Source of the DNA: Sutterella faecalis
Lineage (GTDB): Bacteria > Pseudomonadota > Gammaproteobacteria > Burkholderiales > Burkholderiaceae_F
NCBI RefSeq assembly: GCF_006337085.1
Contig: NZ_CP040882.1
Span: forward strand, 1,860,001-1,924,000
DNA: 64,000 nt
Reading direction: 5' to 3'
Shown one piece after another: positions 60,502 to 64,000 of the stretch. The position numbers were made by a program, and so were the translations under genes. Each line of letters begins with the position of its first letter. Positions within the stretch are counted from its first letter, which is position 1. The notes under the pieces were generated by a model. The model made no database searches and was not told the origin of the DNA. It saw nothing but the letters and a program-made list of their open reading frames with translations.

Positions 60502-61620
60502 TTAAATTCTCATCGGCATGATGAGATAGCGGAAGCTTGAGGATTCCGGCATCGTGACCAGGACGCTCTTCGGCGTGGGAGCAAAATGGAAGTCCACTTC
60601 GGAATTCTTCAGATTGGTGAGAAGCTCAATCATGTAGAGCAGATTGAAGCCAATGTCGAGTTCCCCCCATGTCCAAGGAGCATGAACCGTCTGACTAGCT
60701 TCTTCTTGCTCGGCGTTATTGCCTTGAATGAGGAGCTGACCTTCCTTGAAAAGCCATCGCATGCCGTGAAATTTTTCATTGGTAAGAATCTGCACCCGGC
60801 GAAGCGCCAGAAGAAGTTCTTCACGATTGAGGCGCACGCACTGCGGATTAGTATCTTCTGTCGGCATGACACGTTGATAATCCGGGAACTTTCCTTCAAT
60901 CAACTTGGAAATGAATTCCACATTACCGAATTTGAAGCAGATCTGCGTATCACCCAGATTGACCACAACCGGTGAATCATCTTCAGGGAGGATGCGCATC
61001 AGCTCGCGCACGGTCTTGCGGGGAACAATTGCTTCGACCTTTTCATCCTGCATCATGCCGTCCACTACTGCTTCGCAATAGGCGAGACGATGTGTATCCG
61101 TCGCTACCGCACGGAGCTTTGAACCCTGGGCAACGAGCAGAACCCCCATCAGATAGTAACGAATGTCCTTTGCCGCCATAGCAAAGGAGGTCATTGTCAG
61201 AAGATAGCGAAGGGTTTTAGCGGGCAACGTAAAAGAACTTACCGGCGTCTGGGTTTTAATGATCGGGAAGTCCTCCGGCGGCAGCGTTTGAACTGTAAAA
61301 CGTCCCCCAGGCACGGAAAAGGCAGCGAGTCCGTCTTCTCCGACATCAATTTCGACAACATCAAGGGGACGAAGAGCTGCAAGAATTTCAGAGGCTTTCT
61401 GTGCCGAAACCGTAAAGGTGCCCTCAGTTCCGGAGACGCCGACCGGCGCAGAGGTACGGATCTGAATATCGAGGTCCGTTGTTGAGAAGGTGACGGACTC
61501 GTCACTTTGTTCTATCAAAATGTTGCTGATAACAGGCAGGGACTGGTTGCGTTCCACAATGCCCGATACCGTCTTGACGGGTTTGAAGAGATTCTCAACA
61601 GGACTGGCAATAAGCTTCAT
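60502..61620 (-). CDS. dnaN: DNA polymerase III beta sliding clamp
   Basis: The 372-residue clamp built of three similar domains: LFKPVKTVSGIVERNQSLPVISNILI in the first, FTLPAKTLRYLLTMTSFAMAAKD in the second, VRLNREELLLALRRVQILTNEKF in the third. The C-terminus reads YLIMPMRI as in other clamps. It lies 54 bases downstream of dnaA. Confidence 0.98.
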   Translation of the reverse strand: MKLIASPVENLFKPVKTVSGIVERNQSLPVISNILIEQSDESVTFSTTDLDIQIRTSAPVGVSGTEGTFTVSAQKASEILAALRPLDVVEIDVGEDGLAAFSVPGGRFTVQTLPPEDFPIIKTQTPVSSFTLPAKTLRYLLTMTSFAMAAKDIRYYLMGVLLVAQGSKLRAVATDTHRLAYCEAVVDGMMQDEKVEAIVPRKTVRELMRILPEDDSPVVVNLGDTQICFKFGNVEFISKLIEGKFPDYQRVMPTEDTNPQCVRLNREELLLALRRVQILTNEKFHGMRWLFKEGQLLIQGNNAEQEEASQTVHAPWTWGELDIGFNLLYMIELLTNLKNSEVDFHFAPTPKSVLVTMPESSSFRYLIMPMRI

Positions 61621-61674
61621 GATCTGACTGGAAAAGCGTAATTAATCGATGTGGTGAGGATGGCAGATCGAGTT

Positions 61675-63036
61675 CTAGCCGCGGATCATTTGTTCAAGCA
61701 CATGAATCTCATGATTGAGTTCAGCATTGCTCTGCCGTTCCTGGGTGATTTTACGAACCGCATGCATGACGGTTGTGTGATCTCGGCCCCCAAAATTTTC
61801 CCCAATTTCTGGAAGACTATGCTGCGTCAGTTCCTTCGTGAGATACATGGCGATTTGTCTTGGTAAGGCAATGTAGGCAGGTCGGCGCTTTGAGTGCATG
61901 TCTGCCACTTTGATCTTGTAGTAGTCAGCCACTGTTTTCTGAATATTCTCAATGGTAATCAGACTGTTGACGACCTGGAACTGATCCCTCAGTACGCGTT
62001 TAGCGATATCAATGGTAATTTCGCGCGACGCAGACGGCTGAAACTGCTGATAAGCGACGACCTGCTGAAGGGCGCCTTCGAGTTCACGGACATTGGACTT
62101 AAGTCGCTTGGCAATAAAAGCTGCCACTTCATCGGGAAGATTAACGCCCATAGCTTTCGCTTTATTGAGCAGAATAGCTGTTCGCATTTCGAACTCAGGA
62201 GGTTCAATAGCTACGGACAGTCCCTGAGAAAGGCGGGAAATCAAGCGAGGTTCAATATCCTTTAGCCCGCGCGTATAAGTATCTGAAGTGATGACGAGCT
62301 GCTTGTTGTGTGGGACAAGCGCTTCAAACGCACGGAAGAACTGCCCTTGGGAACCTTTGGCTCCGGAAAGCGACTGAACATCATCAATGAGGAGCAGATC
62401 GAGGTTGCGATAGCGCTCATCGAACTTTTCAAGGCTTGCGTGAGTCTTATTAGCAGACTCACGGACGGCTGCCGTGTATTCGTTAATGAAATCCTGAGCA
62501 GAGACGCAGCGGACTTTCGCCTTGGGATGTAGATCCAGGTAGCGATGGCCGATGGCCTGCATGAGATGCGTTTTGCCTAGTCCGACCCCACCGTAAATGT
62601 ACAGAGGGTTGTACTGGGTGCCGGTAGTTGTGGCGACGTGTTCTGCCGCAGCTACAGCAAGTTGATTGGCATTGCCGTTGACATAGTTTTCAAACGTAAG
62701 CCCCGGTAAGAGACCGGTTTCCTCACGTCGACGCACCTCGGACTCTGACGTTCCGGCAGAGGGCTTCTGAACTTCCGTGGCCTCTTTCTGAACTGCGATG
62801 AGAGAGACGGTTACCGGCTGATCGTCATTGACGTGGGTCGCAATGCGCTGAATATTCTTGAGGTATGTATCTCGAAGAAAGCGAACTTTGGAGGCGGGAG
62901 CTTCGAGCGTCAACACTCCATTATCCGGATCCCAGGCAACGGGATTGATTACTTTGAACCACGTGTCATAGATTTTTGGTGCGCTCTGAACAAACTCTCT
63001 CAGATTGTCCAGACACTTTTGCCAAAAGACTTGCAT
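61675..63036 (-). CDS. dnaA: Chromosomal replication initiator DnaA
   Basis: Binds DnaA boxes and opens oriC. The 453-residue protein has domain I (MQVFWQKCLDNLREFVQ), a short linker, the AAA+ domain with Walker A GGVGLGKTHL and Walker B LLLIDDVQ, and the DNA-binding domain with the DnaA signature GGRDHTTVMHAV. The intergenic region upstream carries perfect DnaA boxes. Confidence 0.98.
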   Translation of the reverse strand: MQVFWQKCLDNLREFVQSAPKIYDTWFKVINPVAWDPDNGVLTLEAPASKVRFLRDTYLKNIQRIATHVNDDQPVTVSLIAVQKEATEVQKPSAGTSESEVRRREETGLLPGLTFENYVNGNANQLAVAAAEHVATTTGTQYNPLYIYGGVGLGKTHLMQAIGHRYLDLHPKAKVRCVSAQDFINEYTAAVRESANKTHASLEKFDERYRNLDLLLIDDVQSLSGAKGSQGQFFRAFEALVPHNKQLVITSDTYTRGLKDIEPRLISRLSQGLSVAIEPPEFEMRTAILLNKAKAMGVNLPDEVAAFIAKRLKSNVRELEGALQQVVAYQQFQPSASREITIDIAKRVLRDQFQVVNSLITIENIQKTVADYYKIKVADMHSKRRPAYIALPRQIAMYLTKELTQHSLPEIGENFGGRDHTTVMHAVRKITQERQSNAELNHEIHVLEQMIRG

Positions 63037-63156
63037 AGGCCGAATAAAGAGCTAAACGTTGAAGGACAAGGCGGAAGTAAGTCCGACTCTTGCTATTGCC
63101 CGACGGGCAGGGATCGTTCATTTTACCAAGTTTTTTTCTGAAAATGGCAATTTCTT

Positions 63157-63446
63157 TGTGGATAACTTTGCAATATATTGAAATATAACTAAAAAAGTTA
63201 TCCACACAGATGCCGGAAGTTCTTGAAAACTTAATTTATCCACAAAACGATGTGAATAAAGAATCCTTGAAGTAGTAGGCAATTTAAGTAATCAAGTACT
63301 TACAATTTATTGATATACACAAGAGGATGTTTTTCTCTAGATGGATATATCTACATATAGTGTTTCCGTTAGCTGTTTTACTACTGGAAGCGTTTTCCCA
63401 TCCTACGGCTTAGATTGAATCTCCGGAGTACATGCAATTTTCCACA
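63157..63446. other. oriC: Probable oriC: DnaA-box cluster and AT-rich DNA between dnaA and rpmH
   Basis: This 614-base gap (63037-63650) has three perfect DnaA boxes: 63157-63165 (minus), 63198-63206 (plus) and 63236-63244 (plus). One-mismatch boxes lie at 63251-63259 and 63438-63446. An AAG-TAG-TAG run (63270-63278) resembles DnaA-trio elements, and the next ~60 bases are very AT-rich, a good candidate unwinding element. The position between rpmH and dnaA is the usual one in proteobacteria. Confidence 0.8.
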
Positions 63447-63455
63447 GTCCGAGGT

Positions 63456-63485
63456 TTGACAAGACCACGCAGATTGTTGTGTAAT
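63456..63485 (+). promoter_or_regulatory. Promoter of rpmH-rnpA
   Basis: A consensus -35 TTGACA (63456-63461) and -10 TGTAAT (63480-63485) are separated by 18 bases, about 165 bases upstream of rpmH and right beside the last DnaA box. Confidence 0.6.
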
Positions 63486-63650
63486 AGCGAGCTTTTCTAG
63501 GCTTCCTCCAGTCCCGCCCTGAATTAGGGGCGTCGGAGACCAAGAGGAATGCGTCAGAGCAGTATTCAGACTGTTTTGGATTCTTCATCCGCTGAATAGA
63601 GGCAATCCAGTCTCTACAAGCTTCTCCCTCGAGACAAAGGAAACAACATC

Positions 63651-63791
63651 ATGGCTACCAAGCGTACCTATCAGCCCTCCAAGACCAAGCGTGCCCGCAC
63701 TCACGGCTTCCTCGTTCGCAGCCGTACGAAGGGCGGTCGTCGCGTTCTGGCTCGTCGTCGCGCCAAGGGCCGTCACGTTCTCGCCCTCTAA
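63651..63791 (+). CDS. rpmH: 50S ribosomal protein L34
   Basis: A 46-residue, highly basic protein beginning MATKRTYQPSKTKRARTHGF, with the L34 pattern FLVRSRTKGGRRVLARRRAKGRH ending VLAL. AAAGGAA precedes the ATG by about ten bases. It lies divergent from dnaA and starts the rpmH-rnpA operon. Confidence 0.98.
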   Translation: MATKRTYQPSKTKRARTHGFLVRSRTKGGRRVLARRRAKGRHVLAL

Positions 63792-63815
63792 TTGCGGTTG
63801 CCCTAACACGGCTGG

Positions 63816-64000
63816 ATGCTTGCCGTGACCGGAAGCCCGGCGGAGAACTATGGATTTCCCCGAAGCAGTCGACTTATTAAAAGCGCTGATTTCGGTGTGA
63901 TATTGAGGACGCGGAATGCACAGTCGTTCCGCGTCCATTCTGCGTATTTCACAGCGGGATGCCTCGAGAATTCTGAGTTGTGTCGTGTTCGTGTAGGCAT
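63816..64000 (+). CDS. rnpA: Ribonuclease P protein component, 5' part (runs off the window)
   Basis: The frame from ATG 63816 contains FPRSSRLIKSADFGVIL and RNAQSFRVHSAYF, the N-terminal pattern of RnpA, and remains open to the last base. RnpA assists the RNase P RNA in trimming tRNA 5' ends. A GTG three codons later (63825) is an alternative start. The gene follows rpmH by 24 bases, the normal order. Confidence 0.85.
   Translation, partial: MLAVTGSPAENYGFPRSSRLIKSADFGVILRTRNAQSFRVHSAYFTAGCLENSELCRVRVG

Noticed and set aside
63585..63938. 117-codon minus-strand frame over rpmH and rnpA
   Set aside because: The plus strand encodes L34 and RnpA unmistakably; this is their shadow.
1..64000. 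tRNA, rRNA, CRISPR arrays, insertion sequences, prophage or toxin-antitoxin genes
   Set aside because: Looked for on both strands; no cloverleaf-like sequence, regularly spaced repeats, transposase or integrase was seen.

Overview
The window is chromosomal DNA from an anaerobic or microaerophilic betaproteobacterium, most likely order Burkholderiales, family Sutterellaceae (a Sutterella- or Parasutterella-like gut organism). This placement is inferred from gene order and content and was not tested by a search. The Burkholderiales-type blocks are dprA-topB / def-fmt-rsmB-DUF4390-ntrYX-trkAH, EIIA(Man)-ptsH-ptsI, xth / pyrE, gatCAB / mreBCD-mrdA-rodA-rlpA, birA-coaX-SPOR and rnpA-rpmH / dnaA-dnaN-gyrB without recF. 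The anaerobic traits are a periplasmic-type [FeFe] hydrogenase, HydF and a MenA-type prenyltransferase. Base composition is fairly GC-rich except for two AT-rich islands near dnaA. I see no rRNA, tRNA, insertion sequence, prophage or CRISPR array.

Layout. 1-508: structured, gene-free leader. 509-2916: hydA, Tat-signalled hydB and a b-type cytochrome, then hydF (3049-4290). 4358-10509: prfC, uracil-type permease, tex and a DUF1857 gene. 10517-13918: a three-gene amino-acid ABC transporter (binding protein and two permeases, no ATPase). 14273-15583: paeA-like CBS-domain membrane protein. 15660-30010: the topB/dprA and def-to-trkH blocks, with an alpha/beta hydrolase inserted between def and fmt. 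30044-33898: DUF1840, an incomplete phosphotransferase chain and a UPF0149 gene. 33895-37689: ampG-rsuA-xth and divergent pyrE. 37702-37717: a perfect parS site. 37784-47686: gatCAB and the divergent elongasome operon. 47809-54829: M20 peptidase, a small protein, HIT hydrolase, SPOR-coaX-birA, a catalytically dead DacA-like protein, ybeD and menA. 54909-57745: BON lipoprotein, Crp/Fnr regulator and 5'-nucleotidase. 57809-64000: the origin region with gyrB, dnaN, dnaA, rpmH and the start of rnpA.

How the parts fit. The hydrogenase operon plausibly moves electrons between H2 in the periplasm and the (mena)quinone pool through its cytochrome b; HydF matures it, and HydE/HydG must lie elsewhere. 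MreBCD-PBP2-RodA-RlpA form the lateral-wall machinery, and AmpG recycles muropeptides. The origin region carries DnaA-box clusters on both sides of the dnaA-dnaN-gyrB block.

I did not find a wholly new system. The most unusual items are the quinone-linked [FeFe] hydrogenase operon with its structured leader, the two-sided DnaA-box arrangement, the DacA-like protein that has lost all three penicillin-binding motifs, an NtrX that has lost its AAA+ domain, and a DprA homologue with eroded motifs.
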